DNA of 64,000 bases from Saprospiraceae bacterium (GTDB taxonomy: Bacteria; Bacteroidota; Bacteroidia; Chitinophagales; Saprospiraceae): NCBI GenBank assembly GCA_019187225.1, contig JABAQQ010000027.1:105390-169389 (forward strand). Reading direction: 5' to 3'. Shown one piece after another: positions 26,698 to 34,980 of this stretch (position 1 is the first letter of the stretch; every line of letters begins with the position of its first letter). A program made the translations under genes and the position numbers. A model generated the notes under the pieces. The model was not told the DNA's origin, did not search any database, and saw only the letters and a program-made list of their open reading frames with translations.

Positions 26698-27291
26698 ATG
26701 TACGCATATATCAAAGGTGAAATCACTTTCCGCAGCCCGGCTTTTATCACCCTGGAAGTCAACGGAATTGGTTTCCATGTGAACATCCCGCTCAGCACCT
26801 ACACCGCCATCGAAGGGCAGGAACGGGCGACGATCTATACCCATCTTATTGTGCGGGAGGACGCCCACACGCTTTATGGATTTGCCACCCAGACCGAACG
26901 CAATATGTTCGTTCTGCTCATCGGAGTCACCGGCGTGGGCGCCACTACCGCTCAACTCATCCTTTCCGCCATGTCAGTGGATGAGGTGCGTGCCGCCGTC
27001 ATCGGCGAACAGGCGCACGTGCTCCAGCGCGTGAAAGGCATCGGCGCCAAAACGGCCAAACAGATTATCCTCGACCTGAAAAGCAAACTCACTAAAGATG
27101 CGTCCGAAGGATCGCCGGTATTGTTGCCTTCCTCAGATAATGCCATGCGCGAAGAAGCGCTTTCGGCACTTATTGCCCTGGGTTTCAACCGGATAGCCGT
27201 GCAAAAAGCGTTGAATCAAATTTTAAAGGACAATCCGGCTGTCGGAAAAGTGGAGGATTTGATCAAATTGGCGCTGAAGGCGCTGGGGTGA
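26698..27291 (+). CDS. ruvA: Holliday junction branch migration protein RuvA
   Basis: 197 aa, normal family length. N-terminal OB fold (MYAYIKGEITFRSPAFITLEVNGIGF), helix-hairpin-helix region (LIGVTGVGATTAQLILSAMSV and RVKGIGAKTAKQIILDLK), and C-terminal RuvB-binding helices (EEALSALIALGFNR). RuvA binds four-way junctions as a tetramer and directs the RuvB motor. It lies 55 bases after the toxin remnant and converges on the next gene. Confidence 0.96.
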   Translation: MYAYIKGEITFRSPAFITLEVNGIGFHVNIPLSTYTAIEGQERATIYTHLIVREDAHTLYGFATQTERNMFVLLIGVTGVGATTAQLILSAMSVDEVRAAVIGEQAHVLQRVKGIGAKTAKQIILDLKSKLTKDASEGSPVLLPSSDNAMREEALSALIALGFNRIAVQKALNQILKDNPAVGKVEDLIKLALKALG

Positions 27292-27308
27292 GATTATAGT
27301 CATTATAG

Positions 27309-28049
27309 TCATTCGCCGAAGAAAGCCTCCGCCTTTTTTTCCAGTTCGGACATGGGGAATACATCTTTCAGCTTGTACTCGAATTTTACCTGGCCATTAT
27401 TGCCGAAAGTTTTGCGGTAATACACCAGTCCCAATCCTTTGGCGTACCACTCTTCCCCCCGGCCCCTGAGCATTTCATCGCCTCCTTTCCGGGTTCCGAT
27501 GGATTCGAGCAATCCAAAACGGATGCAGGTATACGTTTCGCCTTTGAATTCGAAAGCCGGGGCATCGCCGAGGAAAATCCGGCGTCTGGTGAGGTAAATT
27601 GTCGTGGAAGGATCCGTTACCGGCTCGTAATGAAGGCTGAAAAGGTAGATGCCTACGGAGTCTTTCACCCGGAATGGATAAACCTCCGGAGATTCGATGG
27701 CGGCATTCGTCTGGATTTGTTTGCCGGTTTCAAGGTCTGCATCGTATAAGGAATATTCACTTGCGATGATGCCTTTATCGGTGATCTTTTCCCGGATGAT
27801 CTGGCCTATTTGAAAATGGTCGTTGTAATAAGTACCTGCCAAAAACAGTCCGCTGTCGCGCTCGAAGGTTTTGTAATACCGGTATTCGGGCGATGAAGAA
27901 TCACCTTGCGCAAGGTCGTATTCATACACCTGCCCTCTCCGCAGTTCTTCCACCGGAAAATAATATTCGCGGATATTGCGCTTGCCGTCTCCCACGCACG
28001 CAGCAGCGAATACCAGACACAAAACACCAAAACCAACCCGGAAATACAT
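27309..28049 (-). CDS. Hypothetical lipoprotein
   Basis: 246 aa. Lipoprotein leader with the lipobox FAAAC (Cys at residue 18), placing it in the periplasm or outer membrane. The mature protein is beta-rich with motifs such as RGQVYEYDL, LFLAGTYYNDHFQIGQIIREKI, and GEEWYAKGLGLVYYRKTF, similar to uncharacterised Bacteroidota proteins that end in a short strand describing a YxxGxGLVYY core. I cannot name a family. It is convergent with ruvA and divergent from prs. Confidence 0.65.
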   Translation of the reverse strand: MYFRVGFGVLCLVFAAACVGDGKRNIREYYFPVEELRRGQVYEYDLAQGDSSSPEYRYYKTFERDSGLFLAGTYYNDHFQIGQIIREKITDKGIIASEYSLYDADLETGKQIQTNAAIESPEVYPFRVKDSVGIYLFSLHYEPVTDPSTTIYLTRRRIFLGDAPAFEFKGETYTCIRFGLLESIGTRKGGDEMLRGRGEEWYAKGLGLVYYRKTFGNNGQVKFEYKLKDVFPMSELEKKAEAFFGE

Positions 28050-28087
28050 GAATAATAATGGGTTTTTAAGTACATGGACAATGGATT

Positions 28088-28146
28088 TTTGACATTGGAC
28101 ATTTGACCAAATGATTGGTTGTCAGGGTCAAACGTCCAATGTCAAA
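28088..28146. repeat. 21-bp inverted repeat (one mismatch) in the divergent lipoprotein/prs region
   Basis: Bases 28088-28108 pair with 28126-28146 with a single mismatch around a 17-base loop. Downstream, the 13-base sequence GTTAACCCGCCAA occurs twice (28202-28214 and 28218-28230). Both lie between the divergent starts at 28049 and 28325 and could be regulatory or a palindromic mobile repeat. Confidence 0.75.
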
Positions 28147-28247
28147 TGTCAATTTATTTTGTCCGCATACTTACTGCAAAAATAAGTGAAAAGGTCAACC
28201 TGTTAACCCGCCAATCCGTTAACCCGCCAACCTTCAAATCCTTTTCG

Positions 28248-28255
28248 TACCTTTG
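28248..28255 (+). promoter_or_regulatory. Candidate -7 box of prs (TACCTTTG)
   Basis: Exact match to TAnnTTTG, 69 bases before the prs ATG. No matching TTTG lies 19-21 bases upstream. On the opposite strand TATTTTTG at 28184-28177 could be a -7 box for the divergent lipoprotein gene. Confidence 0.35.
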
Positions 28256-28324
28256 CGAAAAGTTTACCGACCGTTGCTTCCTCATCTGTTCAATAACCAA
28301 CCCGAACCTGACTCCGGCTCCGTC

Positions 28325-29257
28325 ATGCCCGAAGTAAAATTATTTTCTTGCTCCGCTTCCCACGATCTGGCCAAAGAAATCGCTTTTCATTTCGACGCGC
28401 CCCTTGGCGATAAAACGCTCGCCCGCTTCAGCGACGGCGAAATGCAAACCATTATCAACGAAAGCGTGCGCGGCGCCTTCACTTTTTTCATCCAAAGCAC
28501 CTGCCAACCCCACGACAACCTGGTAGAACTCCTGCTTTGGATTGATACAGCCAAACGCGCTTCGGCAGGCTATATCACAGCCGTCATTCCCTACTTTGGC
28601 TACGCCCGCCAGGACCGCAAGGACAAACCCCGCGTACCCATCAGCGCCAAACTAATGGCCAATATGCTCACTGCTGCCGGCGCCAACCGCATTATGACGA
28701 TGGACCTCCATGCCGATCAGGTGCAGGGATTTTTCGACATACCCGTTGACCACCTGCGTTCCGAAGCAATTTATATGCCTTATTTGGCACAGCAGGACCT
28801 TTCCAATTCGATTTTTGCCAGCCCCGACGTAGGCGGCGTAAAACGCGCCCGCATCTATGCCAAACACTTCGGACGCGAACTGGTGATCTGCGACAAATAC
28901 CGCACGAAGGCCAATGAGGTGGCGGCCATGACCGTCATCGGAGATGTCAAAGGCGCCGAGGTCATCCTTGTGGACGACCTTGTGGATACAGCCGGGACAC
29001 TCTGTAAAGCAGCCGATGCGCTCATTGAAAAGGGTGCTAAATCCGTCCGCGCAATATGTACCCATCCGGTGCTTTCGGGCAAAGCGTACGATAATGTGGA
29101 AAATTCGCAACTTTCCGAACTGATCGTATGCGACACCGTTCCGCTGCGGCGTCAGTCGCCCAAGATCAAGGTGCTTTCTACATCCAAACTTTTCTCCCGC
29201 GCCATCCGGAATACCGTGGAGCACAAATCCATTGCGGCGTTGTTTTTGGGACAGTAA
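28325..29257 (+). CDS. prs: Ribose-phosphate pyrophosphokinase (PRPP synthetase)
   Basis: 310 aa. It makes PRPP from ribose 5-phosphate and ATP for nucleotide, His and Trp synthesis. Visible motifs: FSDGEMQTIINESVRG, the flexible ATP loop YARQDRKDKPRVPISAK, the metal site MTMDLHADQVQGFFDIPVDHL, and the PRPP loop VILVDDLVDTAGTL. The open frame extends to 28253, but the ATG at 28325 gives the normal start (MPEVKLFSCSAS). Confidence 0.95.
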   Translation: MPEVKLFSCSASHDLAKEIAFHFDAPLGDKTLARFSDGEMQTIINESVRGAFTFFIQSTCQPHDNLVELLLWIDTAKRASAGYITAVIPYFGYARQDRKDKPRVPISAKLMANMLTAAGANRIMTMDLHADQVQGFFDIPVDHLRSEAIYMPYLAQQDLSNSIFASPDVGGVKRARIYAKHFGRELVICDKYRTKANEVAAMTVIGDVKGAEVILVDDLVDTAGTLCKAADALIEKGAKSVRAICTHPVLSGKAYDNVENSQLSELIVCDTVPLRRQSPKIKVLSTSKLFSRAIRNTVEHKSIAALFLGQ

Positions 29258-29276
29258 AAGGTTGGAGGATTTGGAT

Positions 29277-29355
29277 GGTTTGATGGTTGGAGAGTTTGAT
29301 GGTTTGGAGGATTATAATGATCCTCCAATCATCAAACCCTCCAAACCGTCAAACC
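29277..29355. repeat. Imperfect inverted repeat after prs
   Basis: A left arm built of GGTTTGATGGTTGGAG-like units pairs with CTCCAAACCGTCAAACC-like units on the right, centred near 29316, with a few mismatches and a tight inner GGAGGA/TCCTCC stem. It begins about 20 bases after the prs stop and probably forms the 3' end of that transcript. Similar GGTTTGATGGTTTGGAGG-type palindromes occur as dispersed intergenic repeats in this phylum. Confidence 0.7.
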
Positions 29356-29471
29356 TTTCATCATAAGTCCGCCGTTCCCTTCTAAATTCTGCCGTTTTCT
29401 AAAAATCTGTTGGCGCTCCGAACGCCTTGATTTTATCTTGTGCCAAGTTTTCTCATAGTATGTTTTGATTT

Positions 29472-29507
29472 TCCTACTGCTTCCCTTCTGGCAGTAGGAT
29501 TTTTTTT
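29472..29507 (+). terminator. Rho-independent terminator in the prs-rhodanese gap
   Basis: TCCTACTGC (29472-29480) pairs with GCAGTAGGA (29491-29499), followed by eight T. It is 215 bases after prs. The gene-free stretch 29258-29684 also holds the preceding inverted repeat, a GGCGCG/CGCGCC palindrome near 29546-29570 and a GCCCGCC/GGCGGGC hairpin at 29586-29613; no coding frame there looks real. Confidence 0.85.
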
Positions 29508-29585
29508 AAACGAGGGCTCCCGCATATAATCTCGGTTTGGCACTTGGCGCGGCGTTTCGGACGTCGCGCCGGGTGCGGAATGCTC

Positions 29586-29613
29586 GCCCGCCGTAGCCTT
29601 GGCGGAGGCGGGC
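29586..29613. repeat. GC-rich palindromic repeat
   Basis: GCCCGCC (29586-29592) pairs with GGCGGGC (29607-29613) around GTAGCCTTGGCGGA. This hairpin sequence resembles a dispersed short repeat seen in several phyla. It is 72 bases before the rhodanese gene start. Confidence 0.5.
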
Positions 29614-29684
29614 CGATTCGAGATTACCGTTTCCAGTTACTTTTCATGGTCTTTTCTCCAACTTTGCAACGCCTTTCCCGTTGC

Positions 29685-30197
29685 ATGTCCATGTTTTTTT
29701 CAAGGATTAAATTAATCACGCTCTGCAGCCTCGTATTGCCCTCCCTGACCGCCTGCGGCCAGGTGGAAAGCGCGTCGTACCGCGCCATGCTGAAAACCCT
29801 GCTCGATCACAGCGTTCCGGAAATCCAGGTGCAGGATGCCGTGCGCGATTCGGCTGCCATCCTCTTTCTCGATGCACGCGAATCCAAAGAATATGCCGTC
29901 AGCCGCATCAAAAATGCCCTCCATATCGGTTATGACCATTTTGATTCGACCAAACTGATGAATATTTCAAAAGACAGGCGCATTGTGGTCTACTGCTCTG
30001 TGGGCTATCGCAGCGAAAAAATAGCGGAAAAACTGAGCGCCGCCGGTTACGACAACGTAGCAAACCTTTATGGCGGCATCTTCGAATGGGTCAACCAGGG
30101 AAACCCAGTATTCAACGATAAAGGCCCGACTCAGGAAGTTCATGCCTACGATCGAAAGTGGGGCGTCTGGTTGAAAAAGGGGAAAAAGGTTTATTGA
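29685..30197 (+). CDS. Rhodanese-domain lipoprotein
   Basis: 170 aa. The leader ends in a textbook lipobox, LTAC. The rhodanese fold follows, with LFLDARESKEYAVSRIKNALHI and the active-site loop VVYCSVGYRSEK, where Cys104 is the persulfide-carrying residue; the loop CSVGYRS is typical of single-domain rhodaneses. Being outside the cytoplasm it may act in thiol or sulfur handling; the acceptor is unknown. The open frame runs back to 29544, but those residues are not leader-like. Its last seven bases overlap the convergent dehydratase gene. Confidence 0.82.
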   Translation: MSMFFSRIKLITLCSLVLPSLTACGQVESASYRAMLKTLLDHSVPEIQVQDAVRDSAAILFLDARESKEYAVSRIKNALHIGYDHFDSTKLMNISKDRRIVVYCSVGYRSEKIAEKLSAAGYDNVANLYGGIFEWVNQGNPVFNDKGPTQEVHAYDRKWGVWLKKGKKVY

Positions 30198-31261
30198 TAT
30201 TGCTGCTCATAATACCGCTGATACTCCCCCGATAGCACGTGTTGCAGCCAGGCTTCGTTTTCGAGGTACCACCTTGCCGTTTCACGGAAACCCTCCTCCG
30301 TCCTGACAGTGGGTTCCCAGCCCAGTTCGTTTTTCAATTTGGAAGCATCTATGGCGTAGCGGCGGTCGTGGCCGGGGCGATCCTTTACGAAAGTGATAAG
30401 TTGTTGCGACGTGCCGGCGGGTTTGCCGAGCAGTTCGTCCATGATGTCGCAGAGCGTCCGCACCAGATCAATATTTTTCCATTCGTTGTTGCCGCCGATG
30501 TTATAGGTTTCGCCGGTGCGCCCCTCGTGGAAGATCACATCGATTGCTGTCGCGTGGTCTTTCACCCAGAGCCAGTCGCGGGTGTATTGACCGTCGCCGT
30601 ATACAGGCAGAGGTTTCCCCTGGCGAATGTTGTTGATCACCAGCGGGATCAGTTTTTCCGGGAAATGACAGGGGCCGTAGTTGTTGCTGCAGTTGGATAC
30701 CACAACGGGTAATCCGTACGTGTGAAAATACGCCCGGACGAAGTGGTCGCTTGCCGCTTTGGAAGCCGAATAAGGCGAACGCGGGTCGTAGCGGGTTTCT
30801 TCGGTAAAATAACCTTCTTCTCCCAAAGAGCCGTACACTTCGTCGGTGCTGACGTGGTAAAAGCGCTTGCCTTCAAAGTTATTTTTCCAGGCGTCGCGCG
30901 CAGCATTCAGCAGCGTGACCGTGCCCAGCACATTCGTTTCGACAAAAGCCAGCGGGTTGGTGATGGAGCGATCCACATGGCTTTCTGCGGCCAGGTGGAT
31001 CACTCCATCGAAACGGTATTTTTCAAACAACCGGTTCAACAATGCCGCGTCGCGGATGTCGCCTTTTTCAAAAACATAATTTTGCGCGTGCTCTACGTCG
31101 CGCAGGTTTTCTAAGTTGCCTGCATAGGTCAACGCATCAAGGTTGACGATTCGGTAGCCGGGATATTTTTGTACAAAATGCCGGACGACGTGCGAGCCGA
31201 TAAAGCCTGCGCCGCCGGTGACAAGGATTGCTGATTGCTGTTGGTTATCTGTTTTCGTCAT
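30191..31261 (-). CDS. rfbB: dTDP-glucose 4,6-dehydratase
   Basis: 356-aa extended short-chain dehydrogenase. The NAD motif is VTGGAGFIGSHV, HLAAESHVDRSI and STDEVYGSLGE carry family residues, the catalytic pair is YSASK, and SNCSNNYGPCHFPEKLIPL and YGDGQYTRDWLWVKDH are hallmarks of RfbB/RmlB. It makes dTDP-4-keto-6-deoxyglucose, precursor of rhamnose and other deoxysugars for surface polysaccharide. No rmlA, C or D gene lies nearby. The UXS-like gene upstream on the same strand is separated by 81 bases with ACTGCC repeats. Confidence 0.94.
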   Translation of the reverse strand: MTKTDNQQQSAILVTGGAGFIGSHVVRHFVQKYPGYRIVNLDALTYAGNLENLRDVEHAQNYVFEKGDIRDAALLNRLFEKYRFDGVIHLAAESHVDRSITNPLAFVETNVLGTVTLLNAARDAWKNNFEGKRFYHVSTDEVYGSLGEEGYFTEETRYDPRSPYSASKAASDHFVRAYFHTYGLPVVVSNCSNNYGPCHFPEKLIPLVINNIRQGKPLPVYGDGQYTRDWLWVKDHATAIDVIFHEGRTGETYNIGGNNEWKNIDLVRTLCDIMDELLGKPAGTSQQLITFVKDRPGHDRRYAIDASKLKNELGWEPTVRTEEGFRETARWYLENEAWLQHVLSGEYQRYYEQQYQ

Positions 31262-31342
31262 CGTTCATCAATCAAATTATCCAGGATGCTGAATTTTGAT
31301 GCGGTTGCTCTGCTGCTTACTGCCCACTGCCACTGCCACTGC

Positions 31343-32308
31343 CTACTGCTCCACCGCTTCTTCGATCTTGACCACCTTTTTAAAATACTCGTAAGTCAGT
31401 TTCAATCCCGTCGCCCGGTCAAATTTCGGTTCCCAGCCGAGGATATTGCGCGCTTTCGTGATGTCGGGGCGGCGTTGTTTTGGGTCGTCTACCGGCAGTG
31501 GGCGATAGTCAATATAAGCCTTCGGGTTTTGCACTAATTCGAGGATTTCGTGAGCGAATTGCATCACGGTGATCTCGGAAGGATTGCCGATGTTGACGGG
31601 CAAATGGTAGTCGCTCAGCAGGAGGCGGTAGATACCTTCCACGAGGTCGTCCACATAACAGAAAGAACGCGTTTGCGATCCGTCGCCAAAAATGGTAAGT
31701 CCCTCTCCGCGAATGGCCTGGGAGAAAAACGCAGGCAATACGCGCCCGTCGTTGACGCGCATCCGGGTGCCGTAGGTGTTGAAAATCCGCACGATGCGCG
31801 TTTCCACGCCGTGATAGTTGTGGTAGGCCATCGTAATGGCTTCGAGAAATCGTTTGGCTTCGTCGTACACGCCGCGCGGGCCGACGGGGTTCACATTGCC
31901 CCAGTATTCTTCGGTCTGCGGGTGCACGAGCGGGTCGCCATACACTTCGGAAGTGGACGCCACCAGGATGCGCGCGCCTTTTTCTTTCGCCAACCCCAGC
32001 AGGTTGTGCGTCCCGTGTGCGCCGACTTTCAGGGTCTGAATGGGCATTTGCAGGTAATCAATCGGGCTGGCCGGCGAGGCGAAGTGCATGATGTAGTCCA
32101 ATTTGCCCGGCACGTGTACGAATTTGGTCACGTCGTGGTGGTAGTATTCGAAGTCTTTTTCCTTGAAAAGATGTTCGATGTTGGCCAGGTCGCCGGTGAG
32201 CAGGTTGTCCATGCCGATGACCTGGTAGCCTTCGGCGAGAAAGCGGTCGCAGAGGTGCGAGCCGATAAAGCCGGCAGCGCCGGCGATGAGTACGCGTTTT
32301 TTTGTCAT
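31343..32308 (-). CDS. UDP-glucuronate decarboxylase-like NAD-dependent epimerase/dehydratase
   Basis: 321 aa. NAD motif [55 protein letters not shown], catalytic YDEAK and the substrate loop [29 protein letters not shown] and the NTYGPRM-like loop are typical of UXS, which converts UDP-glucuronate to UDP-xylose. The start at 32308 gives [10 protein letters not shown]; the frame extends to 32344 but upstream residues are not conserved. It and the dehydratase gene could supply activated sugars, which is notable next to the eCIS-borne glycosyltransferase. Confidence 0.85.
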   Translation of the reverse strand: MTKKRVLIAGAAGFIGSHLCDRFLAEGYQVIGMDNLLTGDLANIEHLFKEKDFEYYHHDVTKFVHVPGKLDYIMHFASPASPIDYLQMPIQTLKVGAHGTHNLLGLAKEKGARILVASTSEVYGDPLVHPQTEEYWGNVNPVGPRGVYDEAKRFLEAITMAYHNYHGVETRIVRIFNTYGTRMRVNDGRVLPAFFSQAIRGEGLTIFGDGSQTRSFCYVDDLVEGIYRLLLSDYHLPVNIGNPSEITVMQFAHEILELVQNPKAYIDYRPLPVDDPKQRRPDITKARNILGWEPKFDRATGLKLTYEYFKKVVKIEEAVEQ

Positions 32309-32982
32309 GTGTCCAATGATTTGGGCTTTTGAAAAGCGGTGCAAAGATAGGGTGGGGAATTGGCGGAAAGGGCATGAAAAGACCGAAAAGAGGGATCATT
32401 CTGGTGGGCGGGAGACATTTGTCCCCATTTTTTGTTAAAATGATCGCCTACCGGTATTCACAATACTCCACCGGACGTTTTCCCGGTGGTCGCAAGGGAC
32501 AAAAATCGTGCACAGAATACAATGGATATATTCCGGCGCACTCAAAACGCTTGTTTGTTTTTGGGAAACGCTGCCTGGAAGACATTTCAATTTTATTTTG
32601 CGATACTTTTGTTGAAAAAAATTTGGATAACATTCAAACCCAAATAACTTTGTGCCATGATGTGAAATAATCACTTTAGCCTCAAAAATCTACTTGTGTA
32701 TACCTGCGAATATCATTTTTCCCAGGTGAAGATCAAATTGAACCAGAGCATTTTGAAACCCTGCGTACCAGTCTGTAAACCGATTTTTTCCGTACTTGCC
32801 GTCTTTATCTGTACTTCCCCTACTTGGATTTTTCTTGAGCGAAGCTGCATTTTTTTGAATGCTTCCTGACTGTTTCTAAGCGTTGAAACAGGGTTCAATA
32901 TTTGATTGCTGTCGGGGTATAGCAAATCAAATAAGGGGCCTTTTTATCGCTATTCGCATAACCACATGGCAGAAGGCCATGA
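32309..32982. other. AT-rich intergenic region between the UXS gene and the eCIS locus
   Basis: 674 bp with no convincing gene. It holds a candidate -7 box for the UXS gene on the minus strand (TATCTTTG, 32349-32342) and an exact consensus promoter on the plus strand (32622-32652). By hand count 32581-32640 has 15 G/C of 60, far below the surrounding genes. A 70-codon minus-strand frame at 32713-32925 is possibly a fragment but has no recognisable family. Confidence 0.6.
32622..32652 (+). promoter_or_regulatory. Consensus promoter upstream of the eCIS operon
   Basis: TTTG (32622-32625), 19-base spacer and TAACTTTG (32645-32652) match the Bacteroidota promoter consensus exactly. Transcription would begin near 32658 and give an untranslated leader of about 325 bases before the first eCIS gene. 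All genes from 32983 to the end of the window run in the same direction with short gaps, so this is the best candidate for the operon promoter. Confidence 0.6.
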
Positions 32983-33627
32983 ATGGAATGTCTGTCCATT
33001 GATCAAATACGGAAAATGATAGATACCGCGCTTATATTGCTCAGAGACGAATTGACTGCCTATATCCATGCAGAAGTGGATACCGGTACAGATGTCCGGT
33101 TAGAGAACATTTCATTATTCGAAAGCAATCAGGAGGTTGATCTGGAAGGCATTATTATTTCGCTTGTCAATATTGAAGAAGAAAGTGCCCTGAAAAACAT
33201 TCGCGCGGTTCGGCAAAATGCCTTTGGAGGAATTGATTATGTGAATCCGCCGACTTTTTTAAACCTGTATGTTCTGATCTGCGCCAATTTCCCCGGCAAC
33301 TATACCGATGCCTTGCAAAGACTCAGTGGCACCATTCGTTTTTTCCAAACGAAAAATGCTTTCACCATCAGCAATTCACCTCATCTGACGGTACCAATTA
33401 CGGGGAATGAACCTGAAGATCTCTCCCAACTTAAATTAACCCTCGAGTTATATACCCTTACATTCGAACAGATCAATCACTTATGGGGCGCGCTGGGAGG
33501 CCGGCAACTTCCATTTGTGATGTACAAAGTTCGGTTGGCAAGTATTTATGATCGCCGCGTGGTGCAAGAAGGGCCACCGATCGAAATTATTGAGAATACG
33601 GCAAAACACATCAACGGGAATCCCTGA
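32983..33627 (+). CDS. DUF4255 (Pvc16-like) eCIS terminal cap/adaptor protein
   Basis: 214 aa. DUF4255 proteins are eCIS core components (AFP16/PVC16 type) placed at the sheath-tube end where they terminate the particle. Here MIDTALILLRDELTAYI at the start, ISLVNIEEESALKN, PPTFLNLYVLICANF, ALQRLSGTIRFFQTKNAF and LTLELYTLTFEQINHLWGALGG match the usual DUF4255 pattern. The start may be the ATG at 33016, which gives the typical beginning; the ATG at 32983 adds 11 residues. First gene of the locus; its composition is more AT-rich than the genes around it. Confidence 0.88.
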   Translation: MECLSIDQIRKMIDTALILLRDELTAYIHAEVDTGTDVRLENISLFESNQEVDLEGIIISLVNIEEESALKNIRAVRQNAFGGIDYVNPPTFLNLYVLICANFPGNYTDALQRLSGTIRFFQTKNAFTISNSPHLTVPITGNEPEDLSQLKLTLELYTLTFEQINHLWGALGGRQLPFVMYKVRLASIYDRRVVQEGPPIEIIENTAKHINGNP

Positions 33628-33635
33628 AACTGACT

Positions 33636-34943
33636 ATGGCAACCGTCATTGCATATCAGCGACTGTTTGAAATTCGCATCCTGCATGAATATTATCTGCT
33701 GGGACCGAACGTACTGTCTTATTTCGATTTGCCGAAAACCGAAAGGGATACGCATTTCCGGAACAGGGTACTTTGGAACCAATACCACTTGCGGAATGAT
33801 CTGCTGATCGAACCGGATGCCAGGACTACAACCATACTCAAGGGATTAAAATGGCACTTTCTCCCAACTTTGGCAGGTTTGTCGCTCGCCGCCTCTGCCG
33901 TTCCATTTCAATTGTCCAACGGAACAACTGCCAAAAAACCGGCCATTTCACCCTCTTCCGGAACACAATTGTTATTTTATATCCGGCTTCGGAATCCATT
34001 TTTTCAAAATTTCACCTCCATACCGCTCAGGAGGAGCCTCTTTTCCCCTATTTACTATTTCAGCAATAATCCTTCGTCGGTTAAAGGCGCGGATTTTACT
34101 TCGCTTTCGGCGTCCGTCGCAGTGCTTGAAGCCGGCAAACAATATGAAATGGGGGAACTGGCCCGCGTCGGAGGTGTGCTGAAAGAAGCACAACAAAATA
34201 CAGATGGCACCAACCCCTCCCATTGGCGCGACCTGAGCGGCGACGGTTATGTCAACGAAAGCGACCGGATTTGCCTGCCCAAAGTTTTTTTCTATCCATT
34301 TGCCGCGTCCGACAACATACATACTGCTATTTTTACCCTGAAGAAGCCGGACGGCACGCCGTTGCCCCCCTTTACAGTCAACAGCGACGGCACGACTCCC
34401 CTCACCGAAGTTGCTGTGCATTTTGAGCCGCGACCACCCGATGGTCTTTACCTGTTGAATATTAATACTGGTCCCGTTCAAAAAGATTTGAACGTCTTTT
34501 TAACCGATGCCTACGACCCGACGGCCTTAGGGATCGTGCATCTGGATCTGGACGTGACGGATCCGACATACCGGATATTGGGTGCGGAAGATGAAATACG
34601 AAATGAAAACGCCGATCCTGCCGGCAAACCCATTCCCCCTGTTTTTGAAATCCGGCTGCGCAGCCGCAAAACCATATGGCGCTACCTCTCCTATTTTAAT
34701 AACCGGCGGATACGCCCCGACGGCCTGGCCGACTACCTCAAGCAGGAAGACAACACCGCCATAACCCTGGCGCCGCAACCTTATACACTGCTCCCGATCG
34801 GTATTTCAAGCCCTTCACCCGGCATATCGCCCGTGTCGCTGCCCAATGCCGATCCTGCCGCCCTGAAACCGCGCCCGCCCGACCTGCTTTATTCGGATAT
34901 CCGGACGTTCAGAACCAACGGATTGATCGAAGAAAACATATGA
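33636..34943 (+). CDS. Unknown 435-aa eCIS-locus protein
   Basis: No family recognised. It starts eight bases after the DUF4255 stop and precedes the sheath gene, so it is part of the operon. The sequence is beta-rich without signal peptide or transmembrane helix; it contains RDLSGDGYVNESDRICLP (a dockerin-like/EF-hand-like DGxVNxxD loop), LKKPDGTPLPPF, LYLLNINTG and a domain ending KTIWRYLSYFNNRRI. Position between cap adaptor and sheath suggests a structural or surface-decorating protein of the particle, perhaps associated with the cap end. That is inference from gene order. Confidence 0.5.
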   Translation: MATVIAYQRLFEIRILHEYYLLGPNVLSYFDLPKTERDTHFRNRVLWNQYHLRNDLLIEPDARTTTILKGLKWHFLPTLAGLSLAASAVPFQLSNGTTAKKPAISPSSGTQLLFYIRLRNPFFQNFTSIPLRRSLFSPIYYFSNNPSSVKGADFTSLSASVAVLEAGKQYEMGELARVGGVLKEAQQNTDGTNPSHWRDLSGDGYVNESDRICLPKVFFYPFAASDNIHTAIFTLKKPDGTPLPPFTVNSDGTTPLTEVAVHFEPRPPDGLYLLNINTGPVQKDLNVFLTDAYDPTALGIVHLDLDVTDPTYRILGAEDEIRNENADPAGKPIPPVFEIRLRSRKTIWRYLSYFNNRRIRPDGLADYLKQEDNTAITLAPQPYTLLPIGISSPSPGISPVSLPNADPAALKPRPPDLLYSDIRTFRTNGLIEENI

Positions 34944-34980
34944 TCGAACCCATCTTCCTTTAAAATTTAAATTCAACAAC

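Noticed and set aside
32329-32670. 113-codon plus-strand frame before the eCIS
   Set aside because: It overlaps the start of the UXS gene and the consensus promoter and its translation has no domain character.
32713-32925. 70-codon minus-strand frame upstream of the eCIS
   Set aside because: The end of it looks protein-like, but there is no recognisable family, start context or partner gene; possibly a fragment, not enough to annotate.
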